From a virus, in the IMG/VR virus record IMGVR_UViG_3300034071_000719, positions 1 to 64,000 of that record: a stretch of 64,000 bases of DNA; one strand, written 5' to 3'. The notes beneath the pieces were generated by a model that saw only the letters and a list, made by a program, of their open reading frames with translations, was not told the DNA's origin and did no database searches. A program made the translations under genes and the position numbers. Shown here piece after piece: positions 29,701-36,781 of this stretch. Positions within the stretch are counted from its first letter, which is position 1; every line of letters starts with the position of its first letter.

Positions 29701-30486
29701 CGAGTAACAAAAACAGATACGACTAGTAACTACATAACATTAGTATATACTGCCGGTCAATTTACTGTAGGATCAGGTAATATTAGTTTGAATGGAATAG
29801 ATGCCAATGCATATCCTACATCTGCAAGTATTAGGGCTGTGCCTCGTGCTACTGTTATTAAAAATAACAATATACCGTTTAGTTATGCATCTGCAAATGT
29901 TGGATTGAATAGTAATATCACAGTATCAAGTGGTAGTTACATAACTCAAAGCTCAACTGGTGCAAATGCAATAGTTCAACAATCAGTTACTGACAGTAAG
30001 TATGTTAACTTAGTATATGTAGATACAACAATATTTGAATTAGGCGCTGGCAATATTGCAATTAATGGCGGTACTGTTACAAGTATACATCCTACTACAT
30101 CGGTATATATTGCGAATATAAGTAATCAAATAAGTATCAATGGCACAATTAGTTCTGACATTGCTCCGCTTGCTATGAATTTATTAGCTGCAAGTGATTC
30201 GACTAACGAATATGTTACTGGATCAGTTGATGCCAATGGAAATATTACAGTTAAAGCAAATGTAACTTTAAAAACAGATAATGCATGGTATACACCTATA
30301 CCTGGAGTTGCACCATCAGATGGGCTGGGCTTCCAGTTTACTGATACTGCTCAGGTATTATTCTTAAAATTATGGCCAAGTGGCTATCCAGCGAGTTTTG
30401 CAATAGGTGATGAGGCGTTGGTAAATATAGTAACAGAATCGGGTATAGAAATATACGGCGAGTTTGGTGATATTGATGGAAATTAA
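17719..30486 (+). CDS. Giant gp7-like baseplate wedge protein with FG-GAP repeats (4255 aa)
   Basis: The N terminus (KFLPTIFQTDTNSKFLSATLDQL, then GYIGRKFAPTYKNKDSYLVES and RQNYQLEPS) is typical of the very large structural protein that follows gp6 in T4-like aquatic phages and occupies the gp7 position. Several integrin-type FG-GAP beta-propeller repeats are seen: about residues 2266, 2317 (FGTGFAFDELGHWLYVGAPYE), 2441, 2603 (FGSALTICSNNCAFYIGAPYY) and 2836 (FGAAIDVIGGHIVVSAPNDD). Near 3526-3595 are two G-x-GY...GxGATA repeats. T4 gp7 has 1032 residues. The ATG at 17725 has better spacing to GAG than 17719. The receptor or scaffold role of the repeats is inferred. Confidence 0.7.
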   Translation: MTMASRKTLKFLPTIFQTDTNSKFLSATLDQLIAEPELKTIHGYIGRKFAPTYKNKDSYLVESLTERQNYQLEPSIVARDDQQNITFFASYIDLLNKIDYYGGITTDHSRLFASEYYSFNPQISYDKFINFTQYFWLPNGPDSVDVYTGSVPLTDTITVHRDSTTNKYRFESTGRNNGTLILARGGVYTFEVNQPGHPFWIQTELGIDGLVNSTPGISSREVLGVTNNGADVGTITFLVPQSTAQDNFNSMNLIYNVDYAIPLAYSKIQHQLLSNFIQAFPQYAPIAANIDGKTLIFIDQDQLTNYGENAWITPGLFDNHGIEVDEFDAGYVVTNNQRYGVWKIMLIENGGDTIIRLVPVIDVPLNNKVYIQSGITNVNREYFKDYDEFFHQVPVISSVQNTIYYQDGSSSDLYGQFSLINPASWIIDVDQEIIGKSEYISPNGIEFTTGLKIKFGTDVYPATYQNNSYYVEGVGDAIRLVDITALITPEPFNDELAINYPGQVFPDYITINRASKDLNAWSRSNRWFHRDVIEKTAEYNSTTPAYDQLQRAQRPIVQFNADYQLFNNGRIGKKAIDILDTLTTDAFSDVEGTYQTIFRGATIINGTRVIFANDNDPLVRNNIYEINLVYITVDEFQRPVGDPQITLTLAADGIAEQYDSTVITTGQYKGTSWWFNGINWVESQTKTSNQQDPLFDIFDSADTSLSEYPASTFAGTKLFGYKRNSTGRTDPVLQFPLSYRNFGTQGDIEFSNYYNIDTFSYTANPITQISIGSLHKIADRYNSVSSTIWSTVIEESKQYQLISYIYLGSTTIFAIDVTPAVESTIPYLRVFQNNVLLTPTQWVFNSVTKTISLVATPAIDDKIDILVYSKEVSKLGHYQIPLNLDLNAQNIDLESLTLGQIRNHVVALSHNSKELVGNILGPNNLRDIELATQGGNILQHSAPVPHAALFLLNEDTNFVNAVRYAQQEYARFKNKFLEYSTTLNGIQPTDPSASVDLILTTINAIKSQLFPWYYSDMVPYGTLKNILNDVGYTVFDPLVRTYEITSVFNSAILSNQAILVYLNGEQLILNRDYSFNTERPAVTFADTLLLNVDDLITIVEYQNTDGCYIPETPTKLGLYPKFIPEIFLDDTYRTPINVIRGHDGSLTPAFNDYRDDFLLELEKRIYNNIKVPDTGRNQDIHEIVTGKFRNSDFVLAEATQLLSGSFLNWVGNNKLDYSTNDTFNSNDPFTWNYSRFIDRINGEALPGSWKACFQYFYDTIRPHQTPWEMLGFTSIPDWWEDEYGTAPYTGGNTLLWSDLEAGLIKGGPTAGVDSNYIRPGLSKIIPVDENGILKSPAAILTAEFDSKYAATSWAAGSQGPVEAAWRTSSEFPFAAQVALALAKPGKYFGVFLDVNSYQYNYNIGQYLTTANNHLTQTSTSFNGDTTSGTVFRGAGYLNWVADYLINLGINPATKITLLMKNYKVNLAYKMAGFSDQKYLQVLAEQSSPTSTNDSIIIPDENYEVYLYKSTPVDKLTYSAVIIEKTSNGFSVRGYDLSNPYFTIIPSIVNSNASKITVVAQSAAVFNDYQPVKLTVPYGYDFSSMQQVVDFLISYERYLQAQGFTFNDNDGQLNEVRNWKLSSKEFLFWAQQGWPNGSILVLSPVSNLITSLSSGAITDGISDSQYGTKILDQNFKLIKNNNYNVLRTPTSLKVELTNGQVIGLMTLDLVQYEHVLVFDNTTVFNDIIYKPELGNRQFRLKLIGQKTDNWDGSLTSPGFVYNSNTVQSWIQGKDYLKGVLVQYKNQYYVALQNIIASELFDFSAWKSVDADQIKTGLLPNFASNAVKAQSYYDAYGYFNDSNNVKYSHGLIGFKPRQFLDDMGLNETTQVEFYKGYITQKGTANAIDALTNAQFNNLNSAIDYYEEWAVRVGEYGAIDTNPYVEIALDEKAFSVNPALAEFVPTTDEARANGVTVFANGDLYKSTNQFDGTIASIRNDQSDYDNDIPTAGYVNIDDIDATIFDLANYADLNSLTYTMGSGYTIWTAKDFKSDWNVFRISETDTTIVEVENALDGYITFRTDVYHGLAADNVVMIRNFDAAFDGFYEVYRIVDLSSFMVRYTGDTTTLTNFTGSGILFTLDSLRFNYMETAREYFPPHGWKVGEKIWIDTDAATTTGQGQPYNTGDNLWKVYEKTRPWEMGQRLVKNIGEYSADIGYGQALKMIDNAAQTIFVGTTLYATTGAVNVFDKNTSNVYVETTTIVPDGANTFTFGSHIDTAVDTTVFDGIDSRETLAVAAPTSSGLAGAANVGLLYIYKETAGTENWVRGQVIAGNVSAVGGKFGTGFAFDELGHWLYVGAPYESTPKVYVYGLQRFVTVATGNVTTSGSVSTVTVPFTRDATVGSTDANSLLVTSATRTYIPRIDYTVSGQTITFISGNVNATLTISQGPYYTLIETITPPPGTGDNSEFGYCIDASLNGAQLGVGCPGDTVNVAVFSDGITTVERSIPVGTNTASITLDGNVLPRTSYVENVGAGSVFVYDRVIESFNSTNDTIYTTEETIAPVYKVTVDGIEIFDYTKTAAKEITLYVPVGIGKVINIETNKFTLLEKLIGIDSLDGTLGAIQSGARFGSALTICSNNCAFYIGAPYYDSGTIYNTGAVWKFHNRGTLYGTNTGYTHNPTFTPGDTIRLDNFQITVTGTSLDSLVEDINNANLLGITAVNENGYLRLNSDKTVAKNRLRILSASGTVYEDAGMAIFAFMQIIVNPYKNANEYFGTKVILARNAYMLVISSDRGTTRKYTTFDNDTTILDGETTGIYDSIKASGSVYTYELYDDPRNAVENPGRYAFCQQIDPTDLNPGDGFGAAIDVIGGHIVVSAPNDDATITNGGSIYLFSNPTGQRGWNLLRYEQPTVDIDSVNRLYVYNKRTNTILANLEFIDPAAGKILGLAEQELSYKTSYDPAIYNKGTSSESSSNTYWEATQVGRVWWNLDQVRYIDYEQGSLAYRSINWGRLFPGSIVEVLEWVESDVLPSKYVSAGNNGTPKHADDSAYVETIFVDPLTNIISTKYYYWVKDKTSLDVINSSRSLPIKVIRDLIENPKNNGTAYTAIISPSAVILYNIAEYLSDVDTILHLDYELIRNSSIVHSEYELIQKGNNVGIIPVRIIDKLIDSLVGYDIANAQVPDMGLSIADRYGISIRPRQSMFVDRLTAVTVLIDYVNNVFTTAQYTTYNVEHLLLEESQPSKKLNEYDILVTTEEELLYVDTTELSSGYLVLVATNTMYEGRWTLHQLTSTNTWEIIRSQSYKTSLYWDYADWYATGYTSAIKPAYSVATLLDALKLPYTANDIIKITNTGAGQWELILVNDALEFVTIGKQHGTIQLNKSKLIDVTLDQHVELRNIIVGLQDDIFVGTLAGEFNKLFFQLINYLFTEQTYVDWIFKTSFISIVHKLRGLTQPSNYIKDNQTYYQDYINEVKPYSTKIREYLLNYNSVDEFPGSVSDFDLPAYYDHTLKVFRSPSGEQLATDSSMWQTAPYNQWYANRTYEIESIEIGNKGVGYVTAPVVEIYGNGTGATAHSLINFDTGEVTAVIVDNPGTGYSQQVVIRLNGNGSGATAYARLHNNQVRSINTTMKFDRISYSSVVKEWTPNTVFLAGDIVSYNAVGYIVNANMTTPAKFIASDYTVHPSASFTNANDRIMANYAPGNDLPLKNLSQLIYGIDYPGVQVTGLPFDQAPGLDLGPFDINLFDQVQYDIDGLPMTSDTAVDSLIQSNYTDLALGTRPEDINVIGGAYVDTYSSHAPEEMVPGIVFDTLNLQVYTKILGNTVVLGYRILHDMLHNSTYLRIAEHYSTVLTAPLNISDSLIYVEDASTLPIPDPDAGIPGVIFIQTERITYYTIDLINHTLGQLRRGTAGTAPRLTYQSGVAVVDASNRQLMPNIGSSNVTHAVDHAYTITSTPPYELTFTDAIIPTFGDYITQASTGANVTVTAISTLTAETIQVSAILPVLQVGDIVTQSLSGTIARVTKTDTTSNYITLVYTAGQFTVGSGNISLNGIDANAYPTSASIRAVPRATVIKNNNIPFSYASANVGLNSNITVSSGSYITQSSTGANAIVQQSVTDSKYVNLVYVDTTIFELGAGNIAINGGTVTSIHPTTSVYIANISNQISINGTISSDIAPLAMNLLAASDSTNEYVTGSVDANGNITVKANVTLKTDNAWYTPIPGVAPSDGLGFQFTDTAQVLFLKLWPSGYPASFAIGDEALVNIVTESGIEIYGEFGDIDGN

Positions 30487-30530
30487 TACCACCACGAAAC
30501 AAAAAATGATTAACGTGTCCGGAGACATAA

Positions 30531-32942
30531 ATGACAATTAAAATAAGCCAGTTAACGGCGCTGACTAGCATGACAAATACTACGCTAATGGCAGTGGTAG
30601 ATACTGATGGACCGTATATTACTAAAAGAATAGATGGATCGGTATTACGAGATTTTTTTGCTAATGTAGCAACTACAGGAAACACTGCACAATTAACAGT
30701 TAATTCAAGTTTAGTTCCGATTACTGATTCAATGTATAATTTAGGAGCTGCTGGATCGGCATTTGGTGAGTTGTATACAAGTGGCACGTTTTATACAGAT
30801 GGTGCAATTAGAAATAATGCCGGAATTGTGTCAGTATCAACATCAACTGGTGCGCTTACTGTAGTTGGTGGGGTTGGTGTAACTGGCAATATTAATGCAG
30901 GTAATGTTACTGCTACTAATTTAACTGGACATATTGCAACTCCGGTCCAAGATCAAATTACATCACTTGGCACACTAACTGGATTAACATCTAGTGGTGC
31001 CGTATCTATTACAGCAACAACTGGTTCAGATTCATCAACAACTGGCGCTTTAATAGTAGCAGGCGGACTCGGCGTTAGCGGTAACGTACACATACCGAGC
31101 ACATATCAACTACACGTTGGATCAGATGTAGTTGCAGCATCATTTCCGCAATCAGTAGCACAGTTCAATAGTAGCGTTAATAACTATCAACAAGTTGTGA
31201 TGCAAAATATAAGCAGTGGCGCGACTGCTTCGTCAGATTATATTGCAGTAGCCGACACAGGCGATGATGCTAGCAAATACATCGATATGGGTATTAACTC
31301 AAGTGGGTATTCTAATCTAGATTACAGTATCGCTGGCGCACTTGATGGATATATGTATGTTAACGGTGGCAATTTAGCAATAGGTACACAAACTGTAGGA
31401 AAAAGTATTGTATTCCACACAGGTGGCACACAATTATCTAATCTTCGAGCTCGATTATCGTCAACTGGATTAACAGTTAATGCAACAACAGCAACAAGCT
31501 CAATAACAACTGGCGCACTAGTAGTAAACGGTGGAATTGGAGTTGCAGGCGATATGCGAGTAGGTGGAAACATTTATGCTGCTAACTTAATTACTACTAG
31601 TACTTCGACGTTATCTGTATCGGCTCCATTGGTATATATGGAAGCATCTACACCATACCCATATTCATATGATATAGGTATCTTTAGTGCATTCACTGGT
31701 GGCCCAGCCAACGTATATGCACATACCGGATTTGTACGTAACGACACCGACGGTGTATGGAATTTGTTTAGTAATGTTGCTGAACCAGCAGGCGGTCAAG
31801 TAAGTTTAACTAATGCAATTTATGATCCAATTAAGACTGGTGCTCACACAATCAATAGCGATGCAGTCACTAAACTAGTCAATGGCGGCACCAGTGGGGT
31901 TGGCAATATTGGATCGAGCAGCGGTATTTTTAATACAGTATTTGCTACTAAATTACAAGGTACATTAACTACTCCAGCACAAACAGCAATCACATCAGTT
32001 GGCACATTAGTAGGTGGAACATGGAATGCCGCTACTATTAGTGTAGCATACGGTGGAACAGGTACAACAACTAACACAGGGACAGGTTCAGTAGTATTAA
32101 GTAATTCGCCTACATTAGTGACACCAGCATTGGGTACACCAACAAGTGGTAATTTATCTAATTGTACGTTCCCAACATTAAATCAAAACACCAGCGGAAC
32201 AGCTGCAGGATTGTCTGCTACATTGGCAGTTGCATCTGGCGGCACAGGTACAACAACAAGCACCGGTACTGGTTCAGTAGTACTAAGTACCGGCCCAACT
32301 ATAGCTACTCCTACATTTACTGCACCGGCATTAGGAACTCCAACATCGGGTAACTTTGGGTCTGGTACATTTGTTTGGCCAACATTTAATCAAAGTACAA
32401 GTGGTAGTGCCGCGAGTTTATCGGGTGTTCCGTCGCTTACGCTAGCATCTGTGACTACACCAAGTATTACCCATTCGGGCGGAAATGGCGTGGGAGATAT
32501 TGGTGCTGCAGGTTCTACATTTGCTACAGTTTACGCAACAACATTCAGTGGTGTTTCAACTACTGCAAAATATGCCGATATAGCAGAAAATTATCAAGCA
32601 GATGCGGAATACGCACCGGGCACTGTTTTAGCATTTGGCGGACTGTTTGAAGTTACGCTAGCCACCGATAATACAGCTCGAGTCGCCGGTATAGTATCTA
32701 CTAACCCAGCACATTTGATGAATACAAATTTAATAGGGCACAATGTTGTTGCCCTTGCATTGACTGGTCGTGTACCGTGTCGAGTTACTGGTAGTATTAA
32801 GAAAGGCGACTTAATGGTTGCAGCGTCTGATGGATTTGCTAGAGCAACAACATCTCCGCAGTTCGGCGCAGTAATAGGCAAAGCGTTAGAAGACTTTGAA
32901 GGTACAGACGGAATAATTGAAGTTGTTGTTGGAAGGCTATAA
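30531..32942 (+). CDS. Tail fibre-like protein with repeat region and shared C-terminal domain
   Basis: An 803-residue, Gly/Thr/Ser-rich protein. The first part has three copies of a TGAL.V.GG.GV.G motif (about residues 104, 170 and 325). A tandem repeat of roughly 61 residues begins near 507 (YGGTGTTT...NTSGTAAG). The last 125 residues (KYADIAENYQADAEYAPGTVLAFGG through GIIEVVVGRL) are a conserved phage domain resembling the Peptidase_G2/intramolecular chaperone type that trims or matures fibre trimers. The same domain ends the protein at 35147. A GGAG ribosome site precedes the ATG. Receptor binding is inferred. Confidence 0.7.
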   Translation: MTIKISQLTALTSMTNTTLMAVVDTDGPYITKRIDGSVLRDFFANVATTGNTAQLTVNSSLVPITDSMYNLGAAGSAFGELYTSGTFYTDGAIRNNAGIVSVSTSTGALTVVGGVGVTGNINAGNVTATNLTGHIATPVQDQITSLGTLTGLTSSGAVSITATTGSDSSTTGALIVAGGLGVSGNVHIPSTYQLHVGSDVVAASFPQSVAQFNSSVNNYQQVVMQNISSGATASSDYIAVADTGDDASKYIDMGINSSGYSNLDYSIAGALDGYMYVNGGNLAIGTQTVGKSIVFHTGGTQLSNLRARLSSTGLTVNATTATSSITTGALVVNGGIGVAGDMRVGGNIYAANLITTSTSTLSVSAPLVYMEASTPYPYSYDIGIFSAFTGGPANVYAHTGFVRNDTDGVWNLFSNVAEPAGGQVSLTNAIYDPIKTGAHTINSDAVTKLVNGGTSGVGNIGSSSGIFNTVFATKLQGTLTTPAQTAITSVGTLVGGTWNAATISVAYGGTGTTTNTGTGSVVLSNSPTLVTPALGTPTSGNLSNCTFPTLNQNTSGTAAGLSATLAVASGGTGTTTSTGTGSVVLSTGPTIATPTFTAPALGTPTSGNFGSGTFVWPTFNQSTSGSAASLSGVPSLTLASVTTPSITHSGGNGVGDIGAAGSTFATVYATTFSGVSTTAKYADIAENYQADAEYAPGTVLAFGGLFEVTLATDNTARVAGIVSTNPAHLMNTNLIGHNVVALALTGRVPCRVTGSIKKGDLMVAASDGFARATTSPQFGAVIGKALEDFEGTDGIIEVVVGRL
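32048..32420 (+). repeat. Tandem degenerate repeat in tail fibre gene (about 61-codon unit)
   Basis: Two consecutive units start with GGTGTTT, continue with GTGSVVLS, then PALGTPTSGN and end with FNQSTSGSAA-like residues. The second carries a short insertion (TFTAPALG). Such units are common in phage fibres and can expand or contract by recombination. Confidence 0.6.
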
Positions 32943-32943
32943 A

Positions 32944-33120
32944 ATGTATTCGGCTGCGAGAATAAATAATAATATGGATGATAAAATGCAACAATCAGTA
33001 GATAATAGTAAGCCTCAAATTGAAAAACGCCCTGATGAGCGTGGCGGAATCGATGTGCAAAGTCACATTAAAATATTCGATCCCGAAACTAATGAAATAT
33101 TTGTACAGGAGCGAGCATAA
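32944..33120 (+). CDS. Small virion-associated protein, related to the next gene
   Basis: A 58-residue protein starting at the ATG that follows the preceding stop by one base; a second in-frame ATG at 32974 is also possible. The end, HIKIFDPETNEIFVQ, closely matches the start of the next protein (FLKIFDPVTNEVFVD). It may be a partial duplication of that gene's 5' end or a small partner. The role is unknown; the location among fibre genes suggests a virion or assembly function. Its stop overlaps the next start (TAATG). Confidence 0.6.
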   Translation: MYSAARINNNMDDKMQQSVDNSKPQIEKRPDERGGIDVQSHIKIFDPETNEIFVQERA

Positions 33121-33731
33121 TGTTATCAACTGCAAATCTTAGTATTAGAGGATTTTTAAAGATATTTGATCCTGTTACAAATGAAGTATTTGTTGATAAA
33201 GACAATGCTATTCATTATGAAAATATGAGTGAAGCTCTTGCAACAAGTTTAAGTAACAAAGGATTAAGTTTTATCACAGAAATGCATTTTGGTAACGGCG
33301 GCACTACAGTTGACCCTACTGGTGTTATTACATACTTGCCAACAAATACAAATGTTCAAAATGCCGACTTGTATAGTCCGCAATATTATAAAATTGTTGA
33401 TAATACAAATGCTGCAAACGGTGACCCATTAAGAAATAATATTGTTGTTTCTCATGTGGCAACTAAAATCTATACTGACATTATTGTAAGCTGTCTATTA
33501 GACTACGGTGAGCCAAACGGGCAAGCAGTGTTTGATAACAGTCAAGATTTAAATGGACAATTCGTTTTTGACGAATTGGGTTTAAAAGGATTTAGTTCAT
33601 CAGGCGAAGGACTTGGCAAACTATTAACACATGTGATTTTTAGTCCAGTGCAAAAATCGCTAAACAGATTAATTCAAATTGATTATACAGTGCGTATTCA
33701 AACTTTAACTAATTTAAGCACTACAGCATAA
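33120..33731 (+). CDS. Conserved virion structural protein
   Basis: A 203-residue protein with a recognisable phage family pattern: KIFDPVTNEVFVDKDNAIHYENMSEALATSL, then MHFGNGGTTVDPTGVITYLP and a C-terminal beta-rich half. Such proteins sit with fibre genes in many T4-like aquatic phages and are thought to be tail or fibre connectors. No enzyme motif is seen. It starts by TAATG overlap with the previous small gene. Confidence 0.6.
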   Translation: MLSTANLSIRGFLKIFDPVTNEVFVDKDNAIHYENMSEALATSLSNKGLSFITEMHFGNGGTTVDPTGVITYLPTNTNVQNADLYSPQYYKIVDNTNAANGDPLRNNIVVSHVATKIYTDIIVSCLLDYGEPNGQAVFDNSQDLNGQFVFDELGLKGFSSSGEGLGKLLTHVIFSPVQKSLNRLIQIDYTVRIQTLTNLSTTA

Positions 33732-33744
33732 CTAGGATAATAAA

Positions 33745-35106
33745 ATGTCGTATACAATAACAACAACAAACGGAACAACACTTGGTACTATTTTAGATGG
33801 TACAGTGGACACGGCACATACTAGTTTAACATTAGTTGGGCGTAACTACAGTAACTACGGTCAGATAATGACTGATAACTTAGTGGCATTAATTGAAAAT
33901 TTTGCATATGGCATAGCACCAAGCAACCCACTTCCTGGACAATTGTGGTGGGATACTACAAATAATTTATTAAAAGTATTTGCAGGCAGTGCCTTTAAAG
34001 TTGTCGGTAGTGCAGTTGCAACATCTATCCCTCCAACAACAACATTAGCTGGCGATTTATGGTGGGATACAACAAATGAACAGTTTTATGTATACAATGG
34101 TACCTCTCCTTATGCAAGTAGTGGATGGATTTTAGTAGGCCCGAGCTGGGACAAAATTAACGGTAAATCCGGTGCGTTACGAGAAACAATTACAGATATT
34201 TCTGCATCCGTGCATGCTGTTATTGTGATATATTTAGACGGAACACGAACTGCAATTATTAGTCAAGATGGAGAATTTACTCCTGCAACTTCAGTCGACG
34301 GATTTACTACTATTAAAACAGGTTACAATATACATAGTGGTGAAACATTCTGGGGAACAGCAAATAATGCTAGTTATTTAGGCGGTGTTGTTGCAACTAA
34401 TTATTTACGTACAGATATTAATAATAGTAGTACAGGGAATTTACGTATTGTAAATGATAGCGGAGTAACAATCGGTGCTGGACTAGATTTAACCTTAGCA
34501 GTTACCGGAATTCATGCATCTATCACAAATAATTCTACAAATGGTGATATTAGTTTAATAACAAATGGAACACCGTACCTAACCATTACTGGAACAACTG
34601 GTGTGATTGAAGTTGCGGCAGATCCAACTACAACATTAGGAGTTGCAACAAAAAATTATGTCGATGACAGCTTTGCTAATTCTCCATATCTAGGAGGAGT
34701 GCCAACAGCTCCAACAGCCATTGTTGGCACAGTGTCGGACCAAATTGCTACAACCGGGTTTGTAGTTAATAATTCCGGATTCCTAAAGAATAAAATTTAT
34801 CAAGGTAATAGCCAGTTAGAAATAGTTGATGCTGGAACAGCATCAGCAGACTTGGCACTTGACGGTATCAGTGTATTGAATGCGTCGGCAACCGGTGTGA
34901 ATTTAACCCGTACTCCTACAGCACCAACACAACCACAAACATATACAAGCACAGGTAATCTTGCAATTGCAACTACTAGTTACGTACATACAGCAGGACA
35001 ATGGTGGGGCGGTAGTGCTAAGTTTGTTAGCTTAGATGCACCAAATCCGGGCGTTAATGACATTGGGTCAAACGATGGCGATATCTGGTTTCAGTACACA
35101 ACATAA
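33745..35106 (+). CDS. Tail fibre/virion protein, paralogue of the next gene
   Basis: A 453-residue protein. Residues 1-130 contain two copies of a short GDLWWDTTN...GWxLVG-type motif (PGQLWWDTTNNLLKVF, then AGDLWWDTTNEQFYVYNG), a pattern often found at the head of phage fibre proteins. The C-terminal part carries beta-rich segments with GVATKNYVDDSF, typical of phage fibre shafts. The N-terminal 130 residues are clearly homologous to those of the following gene, but it lacks that protein's C-terminal domain. Confidence 0.65.
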   Translation: MSYTITTTNGTTLGTILDGTVDTAHTSLTLVGRNYSNYGQIMTDNLVALIENFAYGIAPSNPLPGQLWWDTTNNLLKVFAGSAFKVVGSAVATSIPPTTTLAGDLWWDTTNEQFYVYNGTSPYASSGWILVGPSWDKINGKSGALRETITDISASVHAVIVIYLDGTRTAIISQDGEFTPATSVDGFTTIKTGYNIHSGETFWGTANNASYLGGVVATNYLRTDINNSSTGNLRIVNDSGVTIGAGLDLTLAVTGIHASITNNSTNGDISLITNGTPYLTITGTTGVIEVAADPTTTLGVATKNYVDDSFANSPYLGGVPTAPTAIVGTVSDQIATTGFVVNNSGFLKNKIYQGNSQLEIVDAGTASADLALDGISVLNASATGVNLTRTPTAPTQPQTYTSTGNLAIATTSYVHTAGQWWGGSAKFVSLDAPNPGVNDIGSNDGDIWFQYTT

Positions 35107-35116
35107 TGTAGTTTTA

Positions 35117-35134
35117 GATAAATAATTATAATAA
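35117..35134 (+). promoter_or_regulatory. Putative late promoter for second fibre paralogue
   Basis: GATAAATAATTATAATAA: core GATAAATA is a 7/8 match to TATAAATA. The core ends 23 bases before the ATG at 35147, with AGG as ribosome site, the same geometry as the other sites. Confidence 0.55.
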
Positions 35135-35146
35135 TAGGTAAACATA

Positions 35147-36769
35147 ATGGCATATAACGTTATAACAACAGCGGGTTCTACGATTGCATCAGTTATTGAT
35201 GGAACAGTTAACACCTCTGCAACCAGTTTAACTTTGATTGGTAAAAACTATGCTGGGTACGGCATTTTCTTGAATGAAAATTATGTTAAATTATTAGAAA
35301 ATTTTGCGTATGATAGCGCACCCGCTGCACCATTAACTGGCCAAATTTGGTATGATAGTAGTGCAACACTTTTAAAATTTTATACAGGTGACGTATGGAA
35401 ACCAATCCATACGTCAATGGCATCAAGTACTTCTCCTAACGGAGCAATTGCAGGTGACTTATGGTGGAACACAGCTTCTGCCCAACTTTTTGTATTCAGT
35501 GGCAGTACATGGGTATTAATTGGCCCGCTAACTTCTACAGGTACGGGTACATCGGGCCCTGCAGTTGAAACTATATTAGATAACATCAGTGGCAGTCATG
35601 TTATTGTTAGATTTTATGTATCTAATGCTACAGTAATGATTATTACTAAAGATCCGGTATTTACTCCACAAACTGCTATTGCTGGTTTTGCAACTCTTAA
35701 ACCAGGAATGAATTTATCAACAACCATCACCGATGCACAATTAACAGGCAATGCATCAAATGCATTGGCATTATCGGGACTTACATCATCGCAATTTTTA
35801 CGTAGCGATCAGAATACAACAACAAGCTCAACTTTTGGTGTACTTAATAATACTGGATTAACAATCGGTGGTAGCAACAATTTTAATATTGGTGTTGTTG
35901 GCGGCGCAGTTAAATTATATAACCAAGTTAATAACAGTGATATTAATTTACATGTTAACATGGGCGGTTCGGATTTTCGAGCACTTAATGTTAGTGGTAC
36001 TACTCGTGCTGTTACTGTAGATACTAACTTAGCTGTTTCTGGTTATCAAGCTGTTACTGGTAATTTAAATGTTACTGGGTGGACTAATTTAACTAGTGCC
36101 AGAATATCTACTACAATTATTCCAAGTACAACTAATACAATCGATATTGGTACAAGTAGTTTAAAATTTAATAATGTATATGCTGACAATTTTGTTGGTA
36201 ATGTAACAACAACAGCACCGGCATCATTGCCGAGTATTGTAAAATCAGGCGCAGATACTGTTGGTAACATTGGGTCTGCTGCTAATAGATTTGGTACTGT
36301 ATTTGCAGTTAATTTTATTGGAACTGAATTTGCAGGTCATTTTACTGGAAACGTTACTGGTACAGCAATGACAGCTAACTATGCCGATTTGGCCGAACGC
36401 TTCGAGGCAGATATTCCACTTATGCCAGGTACAGTTGTTGAACTAGGCGGCCTTAAAGAAATTACAATGGCAGTTCAGGAATTAAGTGAAGCAGTATTTG
36501 GCGTGATAAGTACATTGCCTGGATTCTTATTAAATGGATCTGCAGGTAGTAACGCAACACATCCGCCTGTAGCAGTTAATGGGCGTGTGCCAGTAAGAGT
36601 AATTGGATTAGTTACAAAAGGTGATCGATTAGTAAGTGCAGGGAATGGATTAGCTCGTGCCGCTTTACGCAGTGAGATAACCGCATTTAATGTACTTGGC
36701 CGTGCGTTAGGAAACAAAACTACCGAAGGCGAAGGCACGGTAGAAGCAATAGTTAAATTAAATAATTAA
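35147..36769 (+). CDS. Tail fibre-like protein built from shared N- and C-terminal modules
   Basis: A 540-residue protein. The N terminus (TTAGSTIASVIDGTVNTSATSLTLIGKNY, then TGQIWYDSSATLLKFY and AGDLWWNTASAQLFVF) is homologous to the preceding protein. The final 125 residues (NYADLAERFEADIPLMPGTVVELGG to VEAIVKLNN) match the C-terminal domain of the 803-residue fibre protein at 30531. The middle includes NTIDIGTSSLKFNNVYADNF and a TVGNIGSAANRFGTVFAVNF segment common in fibres. It is thus a mosaic of two neighbours. The role is probably host recognition or fibre attachment. Confidence 0.7.
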   Translation: MAYNVITTAGSTIASVIDGTVNTSATSLTLIGKNYAGYGIFLNENYVKLLENFAYDSAPAAPLTGQIWYDSSATLLKFYTGDVWKPIHTSMASSTSPNGAIAGDLWWNTASAQLFVFSGSTWVLIGPLTSTGTGTSGPAVETILDNISGSHVIVRFYVSNATVMIITKDPVFTPQTAIAGFATLKPGMNLSTTITDAQLTGNASNALALSGLTSSQFLRSDQNTTTSSTFGVLNNTGLTIGGSNNFNIGVVGGAVKLYNQVNNSDINLHVNMGGSDFRALNVSGTTRAVTVDTNLAVSGYQAVTGNLNVTGWTNLTSARISTTIIPSTTNTIDIGTSSLKFNNVYADNFVGNVTTTAPASLPSIVKSGADTVGNIGSAANRFGTVFAVNFIGTEFAGHFTGNVTGTAMTANYADLAERFEADIPLMPGTVVELGGLKEITMAVQELSEAVFGVISTLPGFLLNGSAGSNATHPPVAVNGRVPVRVIGLVTKGDRLVSAGNGLARAALRSEITAFNVLGRALGNKTTEGEGTVEAIVKLNN

Positions 36770-36781
36770 GGAAAAACAGAA

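Noticed and set aside
30338-30787. 149-codon minus-strand frame across the end of the giant gene and the start of the fibre gene
   Set aside because: Antisense to two well-supported genes, no motif; a shadow.
32961-32968. AATAAATA inside the 58-codon gene
   Set aside because: It is within coding sequence 6 bases before an internal ATG; the expected spacing is missing.
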